From positions 1-12,609 of the forward strand of contig DAOVBT010000020.1 of assembly GCA_030670375.1 (NCBI GenBank): a DNA stretch of 12,609 nt, in the 5' to 3' direction. The stretch's first letter is position 1. Each line of letters begins with the position of its first letter. Source of the stretch: Candidatus Aminicenantota bacterium (GTDB lineage: Bacteria; Acidobacteriota; Aminicenantia; Aminicenantales; Aminicenantaceae). Shown one piece after another: positions 1-7,084 of the stretch. A model generated the notes under the pieces. The model worked only from the letters and a program-made list of their open reading frames with translations. It searched no databases and had not been told where the DNA came from. A program made the translations under genes and the position numbers.

Positions 1-1
1 C

Positions 2-175
2 TCGGCCTTTGCTCTATCTAAAGAAATCGGCACATTCATGTTTCTTCAATACATCGGGTTGGCGACCGGAAACGTTCTAGCCCTTACCTACTTCATCGCC
101 AGTGCATTCACGCAAGGTAAACGTAGTGTTCATGATTTCATGCTCGGTACAGAGATACAATTTGAGAATTTTTAG
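2..175 (+). CDS. RDD-family membrane protein, C-terminal fragment
   Basis: The open frame entering from the left edge encodes 57 residues and ends at TAG 173-175. It holds one hydrophobic segment (around FLQYIGLATGNVLALTYFIA) followed by a basic, conserved-looking tail, GKRSVHDFMLGTEI. That tail resembles the end of RDD-family inner-membrane proteins, where a membrane helix is followed by a G-K-R-S-hydrophobic-H-D-x-x-x-G-T stretch. The defining Arg-Asp-Asp residues of the family lie upstream and cannot be checked. Function is not predictable; RDD proteins are polytopic and some have been linked to ion transport. The gap of 69 bases to the next gene, on the same strand, leaves cotranscription possible. 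Confidence 0.6.
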   Translation, partial: SAFALSKEIGTFMFLQYIGLATGNVLALTYFIASAFTQGKRSVHDFMLGTEIQFENF

Positions 176-244
176 AAATGCAAGATGTCCTTGGTACCAG
201 CAACGGAAAATCTAGAATAATTCAATAAAAAAAAGAGGACAACA

Positions 245-2866
245 ATGAATGGATCAAAAATTTTTTTATTACTGGGAATCTTTTTGGTCAGTGTCCTGAG
301 CTGCTTTTCGATGTCCCAAAACATAGACTGGCCTGTGTTGAAAGTATATGACCAGGATCATTTGGCAAAGATCGCTCTACCCCTGGGGGGAATCGGAACA
401 GGAACCGTATCGCTTGGTGGTCGAGGAGACCTGCGTGATTGGGAAATAATGAACCGACCAGCAAAAGGCTTTGTGCCTTTTGTGGGACAAAAAACAGGCC
501 CATTTTTTGCGATTTACACAAAATTACCTACAGGCGAACAGATAACTCGTGCTCTTGAAGGCCCTCTTCCCCTCTCATCCTATGAAAATAGCCATGGCAG
601 CACCGCCATCAACCATGGACTTCCAAGATTTCGGTATTGTTCCTTCGAAACGGCCTATCCTTTAGGGCAAGTGGTGCTTTCTGATCCAAAAATCCCCATA
701 GATGTTCGTATCCAAGCATTCAATCCTCTTATCCCTGGTGATTCCGAATCTAGTGGTATCCCAGTGGTGATTCTTCGCTATGTCGTTTTTAACAAAACAC
801 TAGAACCTTTGGAAGTTTCCATCTGTGGAAACATTCCTAACTTTATCGGTCGAGATGGTACTCAGATGGTCAAAAATTGGAAAGGGGATTGGGAAGCGAC
901 GGGAGGAAAATCCAATTGCAACCAGTTCCGTAAATCAAACAACCTCCTTGGAATATTTATGAAATCAGAAGGAGTTAACCCAGAGGCAGAGCAATGGGGA
1001 ACGATAGCCCTGACGACGATAACCGAAGGGAATATCAGCTGCAGGACTGCATGGTTGGAAGGAGGATGGGGAACGCCACTACTTGATTTCTGGGATGATT
1101 TCAGCCAAGACGGGATTCTCGAAGAGCGAAAGGCAGAAAATACAGATATTCCTATGGGCTCTCTGGCAGTGAAGATCGATGTGCCACCTAAAGGATTTAG
1201 AAATGTGACCTTTCTTCTCACCTGGCACTTTCCTAACCGGTACACCTGGACACCGAAAAAGACCAAAGATGATCTCATCGGCAACTACTACACAACACTC
1301 CACAAGGATGCCTGGGCAGTGGCCGAAAAGATAGCCCCTAAACTTGAGGATCTGGAGGAATCAACAGTGGATTTTGTGAAGACTTTTTGCGAGAGCACCC
1401 TTCCTGAGGTGGTGAAAGAAGCTGCCCTTTTCAATATCAGCACATTACGCACCCAAACCTGTTTTCGTACAAAAGACGGGAGATTTTTTGGATTTGAGGG
1501 ATCGAGCAACAAGAAAGGTTGTTGCCACGGTTCGTGCACACATGTCTGGAACTACGAGCAAGCCACGGCGTTTCTATTTGGGGAATTGGCTCTCAAAATG
1601 CGTGAGGTCGAGTTCGGGCATGCCACATCAGACAATGGTCTTATGAGTTTTCGCGTAGCACTGCCTCTTGAAAGAGCGCAGGAGTTCAACAAAGGAGCTG
1701 CCGATGGTCAGATGGGATGCATCATGAAAATCTACCGAGACTGGCAGCTCTCCGGAAACGATAGAATGCTCAAAAATCTCTGGCCTTCCATAAAAAAAGC
1801 ATTAGAATTTTGCTGGATACCAGGCGGCTGGGATGCAGATCGCAATGGCGTGATGGAGGGAGCCCAGCACAACACCATGGATGTGGAGTACTACGGTCCA
1901 AATCCCCAAATGGGCCTATGGTACCTTGGTGCACTCAGGGCCGCTGAAGAAATGGCCCGATATATGAGCGATGACACTTTCGCCAGTACTTGCAGGGAGC
2001 TTTTTGAGCGAGGCCGGACTTGGATCGATTCCAATCTTTACAACGGGGAATATTATGAACATCAAATTCAACCGCCAAAAGACAGATCGGAAATTGCCCC
2101 AAGCCTTCTTATCGGTATGGGCGCAAAAGATCCAAGCAAACCGGATTACCAACTCGGAAAAGGATGCCTTGTGGACCAGCTTGTCGGACAGTTCATGGCT
2201 CATGTGTGCGGGCTTGGGTATTTGGTTGATCCTGCTCATGTCAAAACTACGCTAAAAAGCATCATGAAATACAACCTGAGAGAGAGATTGAATGAGCATT
2301 TCAACTGCATGCGTTCGTTCGCATTGGGAGAGGAATCCGCCCTTCTGATGGCCAGTTATCCAAAAGGGCGACCGGAAAATCCCTTCCCCTATTTCACAGA
2401 AGTCATGACAGGATTCGAGTATACGGCAGCTGTGGGGATGCTTTACGAGGGACAGGTGGAAAATGGTCTACATTGTATCCAAAACATCCGTCAGAGGTAT
2501 GACGGTCAAAAGAGGAATCCATTCGATGAAGCGGAATGCGGCCATCACTACGCCCGGGCCATGGCAAGCTGGGCAGCTCTTCTGGCACTCAGTGGATTCC
2601 AATATTCAGGAGTGGATAAAATCATGACATTCGCCCCAGGGGAAGGAGCCCATTTCTGGTCAAACGGATCGGCCTGGGGAAAATGTCAGATCAATGAGGA
2701 AAAACAGGGCTACAAAGTCGAATTGACAGTCAAAGGAGGAAAATTAGAACTTAAAGCATTCAAACTCGGTGAAACAGGTCAAAAACATTTCGACGGACCA
2801 CCAAAGCATATCGGAACAGGAGAAAAAATCCAATTCCTCATTCCCTTTGGAAAACAGATTTCATGA
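245..2866 (+). CDS. GH116 family glycoside hydrolase (GBA2/DUF608 type), exported, probable lipoprotein
   Basis: The 873-residue protein has the two-domain plan of family GH116 (non-lysosomal glucosylceramidase-like beta-glycosidases): an N-terminal beta-sandwich domain (about 35-345, beginning with LGGIGTGTVSLGGRGDLRDW) and an (alpha/alpha)6 DUF608 catalytic domain (about 375-795). By comparison with GBA2 and the Thermoanaerobacterium enzyme, the nucleophile should be E418 (in FGFEG) and the acid/base D546 (in NTMD). D487 in ADGQMG and the EAECGHHYAR block near the C-terminus fit the sugar-binding residues. The N-terminus is a signal sequence with a hydrophobic core at 6-18 and Cys20 in an imperfect lipobox (VLSC), so the enzyme is exported and perhaps lipid-anchored. 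A beta-rich tail (about 800-873) follows the catalytic domain. The ATG is 5 bases after GAGGA (235-239). Family members remove terminal beta-linked glucose or xylose; the exact substrate cannot be read here. No other carbohydrate gene is adjacent. Confidence 0.9.
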   Translation: MNGSKIFLLLGIFLVSVLSCFSMSQNIDWPVLKVYDQDHLAKIALPLGGIGTGTVSLGGRGDLRDWEIMNRPAKGFVPFVGQKTGPFFAIYTKLPTGEQITRALEGPLPLSSYENSHGSTAINHGLPRFRYCSFETAYPLGQVVLSDPKIPIDVRIQAFNPLIPGDSESSGIPVVILRYVVFNKTLEPLEVSICGNIPNFIGRDGTQMVKNWKGDWEATGGKSNCNQFRKSNNLLGIFMKSEGVNPEAEQWGTIALTTITEGNISCRTAWLEGGWGTPLLDFWDDFSQDGILEERKAENTDIPMGSLAVKIDVPPKGFRNVTFLLTWHFPNRYTWTPKKTKDDLIGNYYTTLHKDAWAVAEKIAPKLEDLEESTVDFVKTFCESTLPEVVKEAALFNISTLRTQTCFRTKDGRFFGFEGSSNKKGCCHGSCTHVWNYEQATAFLFGELALKMREVEFGHATSDNGLMSFRVALPLERAQEFNKGAADGQMGCIMKIYRDWQLSGNDRMLKNLWPSIKKALEFCWIPGGWDADRNGVMEGAQHNTMDVEYYGPNPQMGLWYLGALRAAEEMARYMSDDTFASTCRELFERGRTWIDSNLYNGEYYEHQIQPPKDRSEIAPSLLIGMGAKDPSKPDYQLGKGCLVDQLVGQFMAHVCGLGYLVDPAHVKTTLKSIMKYNLRERLNEHFNCMRSFALGEESALLMASYPKGRPENPFPYFTEVMTGFEYTAAVGMLYEGQVENGLHCIQNIRQRYDGQKRNPFDEAECGHHYARAMASWAALLALSGFQYSGVDKIMTFAPGEGAHFWSNGSAWGKCQINEEKQGYKVELTVKGGKLELKAFKLGETGQKHFDGPPKHIGTGEKIQFLIPFGKQIS

Positions 2867-2935
2867 ATTCTCCAAAGACTCAGAATGAGAATCTTTTATG
2901 GTGCCAATCGTGCTAATATATTAGGGGAGAATTAA

Positions 2936-4132
2936 ATGCCGTCATTCAGCCACTCTAAAATCGGAGCCTTCGAGACCTGCAAGCTGAAGTACAAATTTGC
3001 CTACATCGATAAGATCAAGGTGGAAGTCGAGGATACCATCGAGACCTATCTTGGGAGCATGGTGCACGAGGCCCTGGAGAAACTCTACAGGGACAAGCGA
3101 TTCGAAAAATTGATGACCCTGGAGGAGCTTCTGGCCTACTACAACAAACTCTGGGAGGAAAACTGGAAGGATTCGATTATCATCGTCAAAAAAGACTACA
3201 CGCCGGACAATTACCGAAAAATGGGGGAGCGGCAGCTCACCGATTATTACAACAAGCACAAATCCTTTGACCAGGGCAGGATCATCGGCCTGGAAACCCA
3301 GGACTTCCTGCCCTTGGATGAGCAGGGCAAATACAAATTCCACATCCGGATCGACAGATTGATGGACATGGGAGATGGGTTGTACGAGGTGCACGATTAC
3401 AAAACAGGATCCTCGCTGTCCAAACAGGAAGAGCTGGACAAAGACAGGCAGCTGGCCATGTATTCCCAGTGGGTCCGGCAGAATTTCAAGGATTTTAACA
3501 AGGTTCGTCTTGTGTGGCATTTTTTGGCATTCGACAAAGAAATGGATTCCTACCGGACAAAGGAAGAATTGGAAAACCTGCGGGAGGAAATCCTGTCTCA
3601 GATAGCTGATATCGAATCCACAGAAGATTTTCCCGCAAATGTATCCTGGCTCTGTGACTGGTGTTTGTACAAGTCTATCTGCCCGATGTGGAAACACGAG
3701 GTGGAATTGGAGGAAAAACCAGAGAACGAATACCTGAATGACCCCGGTCTCAAACTGGTGGATGCGTATGTCAAACTCAAGGAAAAAATCGACGCCTACC
3801 GGATAGACGCAGAGGGGGAGTTGGAGAAAATAAGGGAAGCTTTGATCGCCTTTTGTGAGAGGGAAGGGATGCAGGTTGTATCTGGTTCAGAAAGCAAGAT
3901 ATCTGTTAAGTCCTTTAAAACGATCAAACTCCCGAGGAAAAACACCAAAGAGCGAGCCGAATTGATCGACACCCTGAAAAAACTCGGGCGGTTGGAGGAA
4001 GTTTCTAGCTTTAACACCTATGCATGGGTCAAGATTCTTGAAAAAAAAGAATGGGAAAAGGATGAGCTGGACCAGTTGGAAGGGTTTTGGACAGCCAAGA
4101 AAAATTATCGGTTGACTGTTTACGAAAAATAA
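2936..4132 (+). CDS. PD-(D/E)XK nuclease, RecB/Cas4-like, with iron-sulphur cluster motif
   Basis: The 398-residue protein opens with SHSKIGAFETCKLKYKFAY, the typical start of AddB/Cas4/RecB-type nuclease domains. H44 lies in the GSMVHEALEKL helix. D140 (RIDRLMD), D154 and K156 (HDYKTG) form the PD-(D/E)XK metal site, and Q172-Y176 (QLAMY) is the QxxxY motif. Four cysteines, C15 plus C240, C243 and C249 (CDWCLYKSIC), match the pattern that holds a 4Fe-4S cluster around this fold. All catalytic residues are intact, so an active DNA nuclease is likely. A charged, largely helical region of about 150 residues follows the cluster and I do not recognise it. No helicase is encoded nearby, so this is a stand-alone enzyme, not RecB or AddB itself. 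AGGGGAG precedes the ATG. The ARPP-1 gene follows 41 bases downstream on the same strand, suggesting cotranscription. Cas4 is unlikely, as no CRISPR genes are present. Confidence 0.85.
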   Translation: MPSFSHSKIGAFETCKLKYKFAYIDKIKVEVEDTIETYLGSMVHEALEKLYRDKRFEKLMTLEELLAYYNKLWEENWKDSIIIVKKDYTPDNYRKMGERQLTDYYNKHKSFDQGRIIGLETQDFLPLDEQGKYKFHIRIDRLMDMGDGLYEVHDYKTGSSLSKQEELDKDRQLAMYSQWVRQNFKDFNKVRLVWHFLAFDKEMDSYRTKEELENLREEILSQIADIESTEDFPANVSWLCDWCLYKSICPMWKHEVELEEKPENEYLNDPGLKLVDAYVKLKEKIDAYRIDAEGELEKIREALIAFCEREGMQVVSGSESKISVKSFKTIKLPRKNTKERAELIDTLKKLGRLEEVSSFNTYAWVKILEKKEWEKDELDQLEGFWTAKKNYRLTVYEK

Positions 4133-4173
4133 TGAGATATTATAGGTAGAAATATTAATTGCTGTAGGGGAAA

Positions 4174-5157
4174 ATGGATAAAGACATAAAAAAATATCTT
4201 ACGAGCTTGGATTTCGGGGAACTCCAGCATTTCAAAAATATGGCAGTGCTTCCCCTGATGTCCAATCTCGATGATTCTCCCAAGTATTTGATTCTAAAAC
4301 AAGCCTTGGATCAGCATGTGCTGGTCATCGGAGAAGTCAGCCAGGAAGGACGGGTTCCCGAGCTCAAAGTCACCAATAAGTCCGATACGCCGATACTGCT
4401 TCTCGATGGAGAAGAACTGGCGGGGGCCAAACAGAACAGGGTTTTGAACACCACGATCCTCCTGAAAGAAAATTCCGAAACGATCATCCCTGTGAGCTGC
4501 ACCGAACAGAGGCGCTGGTCGTACAAAACACGTGAATTTTCGGAGTCCGGAACAGTGATGATCCCTAAAATCCGGAAGATGAAATCCCAGACAGTCTCCG
4601 ATTCCCTGCATGAATCACGGGAATACCGTTCCGATCAGGGGACGGTCTGGACATCCATAGATGAGATGTCGGAACAAACCGGCGTCCATTCCCGGACAGC
4701 CGCGATGAAGGATATGTACGAAGCAAAGGAAAAGGAGCTGGACGAGCACCTGAAAACTTTCACCTGCCTCCCTCAACAGAAGGGATTGCTCACGTTCATC
4801 GATGGCGAGGTTGTGGGCTTCGATTTTCTCTCCCTCGATACATCCTATGCTCTGCTCCATCCCAAACTGGTGAAAAGCTATGCAATGGAAGCGCTTTTGC
4901 AAAGGGCACCAAAGAGCGAAAAGCCAAGTGCGGATAAAGCCAAAGATTTTCTCAAGGAAGTTGGCCGGTGCAAAGAAAAAAAATACAAATCCGTCGGAAA
5001 GGGAGACGATCATCGATTCGAGGGAAAACAGCTGGTAGGATCGGCGTTGAAGTTTCAAAAAAAGGTGATTCACATGGCTTTTTTCAGCATTTCCGAAAGT
5101 GAAAAGGCCGGCAAAATCGCCGGATTCAAAAGACGCCGCGAATTCCGCACTGGCTAA
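4174..5157 (+). CDS. ARPP-1 domain protein (DUF6569-like), function unknown
   Basis: The 327-residue soluble protein is recognised as an ARPP-1 family member (ARG- and rhodanese-phosphatase-superfamily-associated protein). The hallmark is a dense conserved block: LLLDGEELAGAKQNR (residues 75-89), then IPVSCTEQRRW (105-115). A second conserved segment around 205-230 (GLLTFIDGEVVGFDFL) is also typical of full-length members. There is no signal peptide or membrane helix. The domain was named from gene neighbourhoods with ADP-ribosylglycohydrolases and rhodanese/phosphatase proteins, which hints at nucleotide or NAD-derivative chemistry, but no activity is established that I know of. Neither partner is seen here. 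The gene follows the nuclease by 41 bases with TAGGGG four bases before its ATG, so the two probably share a transcript. Its TAA directly abuts the stop codon of the convergent downstream gene. Family assignment is fairly secure; function is not. Confidence 0.75.
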   Translation: MDKDIKKYLTSLDFGELQHFKNMAVLPLMSNLDDSPKYLILKQALDQHVLVIGEVSQEGRVPELKVTNKSDTPILLLDGEELAGAKQNRVLNTTILLKENSETIIPVSCTEQRRWSYKTREFSESGTVMIPKIRKMKSQTVSDSLHESREYRSDQGTVWTSIDEMSEQTGVHSRTAAMKDMYEAKEKELDEHLKTFTCLPQQKGLLTFIDGEVVGFDFLSLDTSYALLHPKLVKSYAMEALLQRAPKSEKPSADKAKDFLKEVGRCKEKKYKSVGKGDDHRFEGKQLVGSALKFQKKVIHMAFFSISESEKAGKIAGFKRRREFRTG

Positions 5158-6324
5158 CTAACAATTCTTCAAAGGGGACATGAAGGACCCCGCCGTCCTA
5201 TTAAACAGCGGAACCATGGAATCGCACACCTTGAGTTGAACAGGCTTTTCCGCGATAAATATTCCCACATCAGACGCTTTGGAGCGGACTTTTTTGCGAA
5301 TATCTTTTCCCACATCCTTCAAGTAAAATATCTTCACCAACGGCTCTTCCAAATCCCAGATCCCGACGACCTGTCCATCCACAAGTATGGTAGAAGTGGC
5401 ATTCCCGGAACGATCGAAAACCATCTTGTAGTGTTTGGGGTGGAGATATCTTTCCCGGTCTTTGTAACCCATCATGTAGGGATCGAGACCCGGGAGGACA
5501 TTGACAACCGGATGTGTTGGGATCCCGATGGATTTCAAAGATTCCTGTTCAGACGAATGGACTAGGTAGTCGCTTTCCAATTCGGGAATCTCGACAGAAA
5601 ACACTTCTTCCCCTAGGCCTTCAAGGATCTCCTTCACTTGCAATTTGGGAAATCCTGTCCACCAGCCAATATCCTTTTCGCTTACAGGACCAAATGACAA
5701 AATATACTGCTCGACAATTTTCCTTCTGGCTTCTTTTTCATCAAAGACCGATAAATCTAGATCGGGATAATAATCATCAAAAAGAAAGTAGGCGTGCTGA
5801 GTGCTTTTCCATCCCTCTCTGGGGAGGCTTCTCATCAGAAGACCTTTGTCGCACATCAGGTTCACGATCGGTGCGATGTTGATTGCCGTTCGCAGCTTCT
5901 TTTTGATCTCTCTTGTGGTCAGTCCTCTGCCCCTTAGAACTTTCAGGATTTTGTTCGAGATCCTCGCATACTGTGTCGGGGTGATGCCCAGGTATTTGCT
6001 GAACCTTGCGGCTGTCACCTCGGCCATCTGGCTTGTGGCAGCATAAGCCACCGGGATGAATTCCTTGGGGAGGATGTAGATCGTATTCCTGACATACCGA
6101 ATTCTGGCCAGGCTTTTTTTCTTGGACATCTCGATGGCAAAGTTTTCCCTTTGAAATAATATCGATCGAGCCAACAGAGAAAGGTAAGGCCCGGTGGCGC
6201 TTGTCCCATGGAGTCCGCCGATGTCTTTGGCGATCTGAACGACATCATTCATTTTTGAATCGTCAGCTAAATGCTGCTTTTTCAGGACAAAATGATTGAC
6301 TGTATTAAGGTTAAAGGTGTCCAT
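5158..6324 (-). CDS. HTH_42 winged-helix protein (AlkZ/YcaQ DNA glycosylase superfamily)
   Basis: The 388-residue protein has the layout of the HTH_42 superfamily, which includes the interstrand-crosslink glycosylases AlkZ and YcaQ/AlkX. It shows an N-terminal helical segment with IGGLHGTSATGPYLSLLARS (35-54), winged-helix modules in the middle (KVLRGRGLTTREIKKKL; VEQYILSFGPVSEKDIGWW), and a C-terminal beta region with the signature LPGLDPYMMGYKDRERYL and VDGQVVGIWDL. AlkZ and YcaQ carry a catalytic Gln-x-Gln or Gln-x-Asp at the first motif; this protein has His39-Gly40-Thr41. It therefore belongs to a different branch and may not use the same chemistry. DNA binding is a reasonable expectation. 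It is convergent with ARPP-1, with no base between the stop codons, and divergent from the Nudix gene. A good -35/-10 pair sits upstream (6359-6387). No strong Shine-Dalgarno is visible before the ATG (6322-6324). Confidence 0.8.
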   Translation of the reverse strand: MDTFNLNTVNHFVLKKQHLADDSKMNDVVQIAKDIGGLHGTSATGPYLSLLARSILFQRENFAIEMSKKKSLARIRYVRNTIYILPKEFIPVAYAATSQMAEVTAARFSKYLGITPTQYARISNKILKVLRGRGLTTREIKKKLRTAINIAPIVNLMCDKGLLMRSLPREGWKSTQHAYFLFDDYYPDLDLSVFDEKEARRKIVEQYILSFGPVSEKDIGWWTGFPKLQVKEILEGLGEEVFSVEIPELESDYLVHSSEQESLKSIGIPTHPVVNVLPGLDPYMMGYKDRERYLHPKHYKMVFDRSGNATSTILVDGQVVGIWDLEEPLVKIFYLKDVGKDIRKKVRSKASDVGIFIAEKPVQLKVCDSMVPLFNRTAGSFMSPLKNC

Positions 6325-6358
6325 GATTAATCTCTTGAATCATTGTTCTGAAGTAAGT

Positions 6359-6387
6359 AGTATAACGGACATTTTTTCTCTTGTCAT
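6359..6387 (-). promoter_or_regulatory. Probable sigma-70-like promoter of the HTH_42 gene
   Basis: Read on the minus strand, ATGACA (6387-6382) and TATACT (6364-6359) are separated by exactly 17 bases, each one mismatch from the sigma-70 consensus. The predicted transcription start near 6352 gives a leader of about 27 bases before the HTH_42 start codon. The -35 box overlaps a candidate -35 of the divergent Nudix gene. Confidence 0.55.
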
Positions 6388-6409
6388 TCTCCGCAAATTT
6401 GTTTATCAA
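6381..6409 (+). promoter_or_regulatory. Weak candidate promoter of the Nudix gene
   Basis: TTGTCA (6381-6386) and TATCAA (6404-6409) are spaced by 17 bases and would start RNA about 15 bases before the Nudix ATG. The -10 box matches the consensus at only four positions. It shares its -35 bases with the opposite promoter, so the two could compete. Confidence 0.3.
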
Positions 6410-6430
6410 TAAAAGCAGAAAAAACATCCG

Positions 6431-7084
6431 ATGACTGAATACAAAAAAGCGCTATTCCCAGAGATTCTGCGAGCTCTTGAAAAGAAACTCTCAAGTCCCA
6501 AGCCGGGGTTAAAAGCTCAGCTGAGGATGACCCCGATTCCCCGGCCTGGTCATCAGGTTTATTATGAAGTGGAAGATACGAGCCTCAAGGCGGGTGTCCT
6601 CGTGCTGTTTTATCCCCGAGAGGACAAGCTTTATCTGGTTCTCACCCGGAGGACAGACAAGGTGGACTTTCACAAAGGACAGATATCCTTTCCCGGGGGT
6701 CGACTGGATGCCGGAGAAGGACTGGAGCAAGCGGCATTAAGGGAAGCCCAGGAAGAACTGGAAGTCGATCCCGGTTCTATCCGTATTCTGGGAATGTTGA
6801 CTCCCCTATATATCCCGCCGAGCAATTACTGCATCTATCCTGTGGTGGCTTTAACCGAGAGCCGGCCGGATTTTCGGCCATCGCAGATCGAGGTGGCCGA
6901 AGTCCTGGAGATCCCTTTAGATCACCTGCTCAGTCCACAAAATGTCCGGAGGGAAATGTGGAACATCAGGGGTGCTGATGTGGAGGTTCCGTTTTATGCC
7001 TTTGGCAAACACAAAATTTGGGGAGCCACCGCTATGGTTCTGGCAGAACTTTTGGAAATGATAAAAGGACTCAGTTCCCGTTAA
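6431..7084 (+). CDS. Nudix hydrolase, CoA pyrophosphatase (NudL) type
   Basis: The 217-residue protein carries the CoA-pyrophosphatase signature LVLTRRTDKVDFHKGQISF followed directly by PGGR, then a Nudix box: G90, E96, R104-E105 and E108-E109, the helix that coordinates catalytic Mg2+. NudL-type enzymes cleave coenzyme A and related derivatives to 3',5'-ADP and a phosphopantetheine. Length and motif order fit NudL, though related Nudix branches acting on other nucleoside diphosphate compounds cannot be excluded. The usual glycine near the end of the box is Glu111 here (EELEVD), an unusual residue at that place. The protein is soluble, with no signal peptide. No Shine-Dalgarno is visible before the ATG. 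It is divergent from the HTH_42 gene. Its 3' end overlaps the convergent lipoprotein gene by 14 bases, so the two messages are complementary at their ends. Confidence 0.85.
   Translation: MTEYKKALFPEILRALEKKLSSPKPGLKAQLRMTPIPRPGHQVYYEVEDTSLKAGVLVLFYPREDKLYLVLTRRTDKVDFHKGQISFPGGRLDAGEGLEQAALREAQEELEVDPGSIRILGMLTPLYIPPSNYCIYPVVALTESRPDFRPSQIEVAEVLEIPLDHLLSPQNVRREMWNIRGADVEVPFYAFGKHKIWGATAMVLAELLEMIKGLSSR

Noticed and set aside
2876..2896. Imperfect hairpin plus TTTT after the GH116 gene as a terminator
   Set aside because: The stem (AGACTCA against TGAGAATCT) needs a bulge and is short; too weak to list as a terminator.
2942..3697. Long minus-strand open frame (251 residues) opposite the nuclease gene
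   Set aside because: It lies wholly inside a well-supported gene, has no domain-like motif, and arises from the codon pattern of the sense strand.
2936..4132. Cas4 and a CRISPR locus
   Set aside because: The nuclease has the Cas4-like cluster pattern, but no cas1, cas2 or repeat-spacer array is in the window and its C-terminal region is longer than in Cas4.
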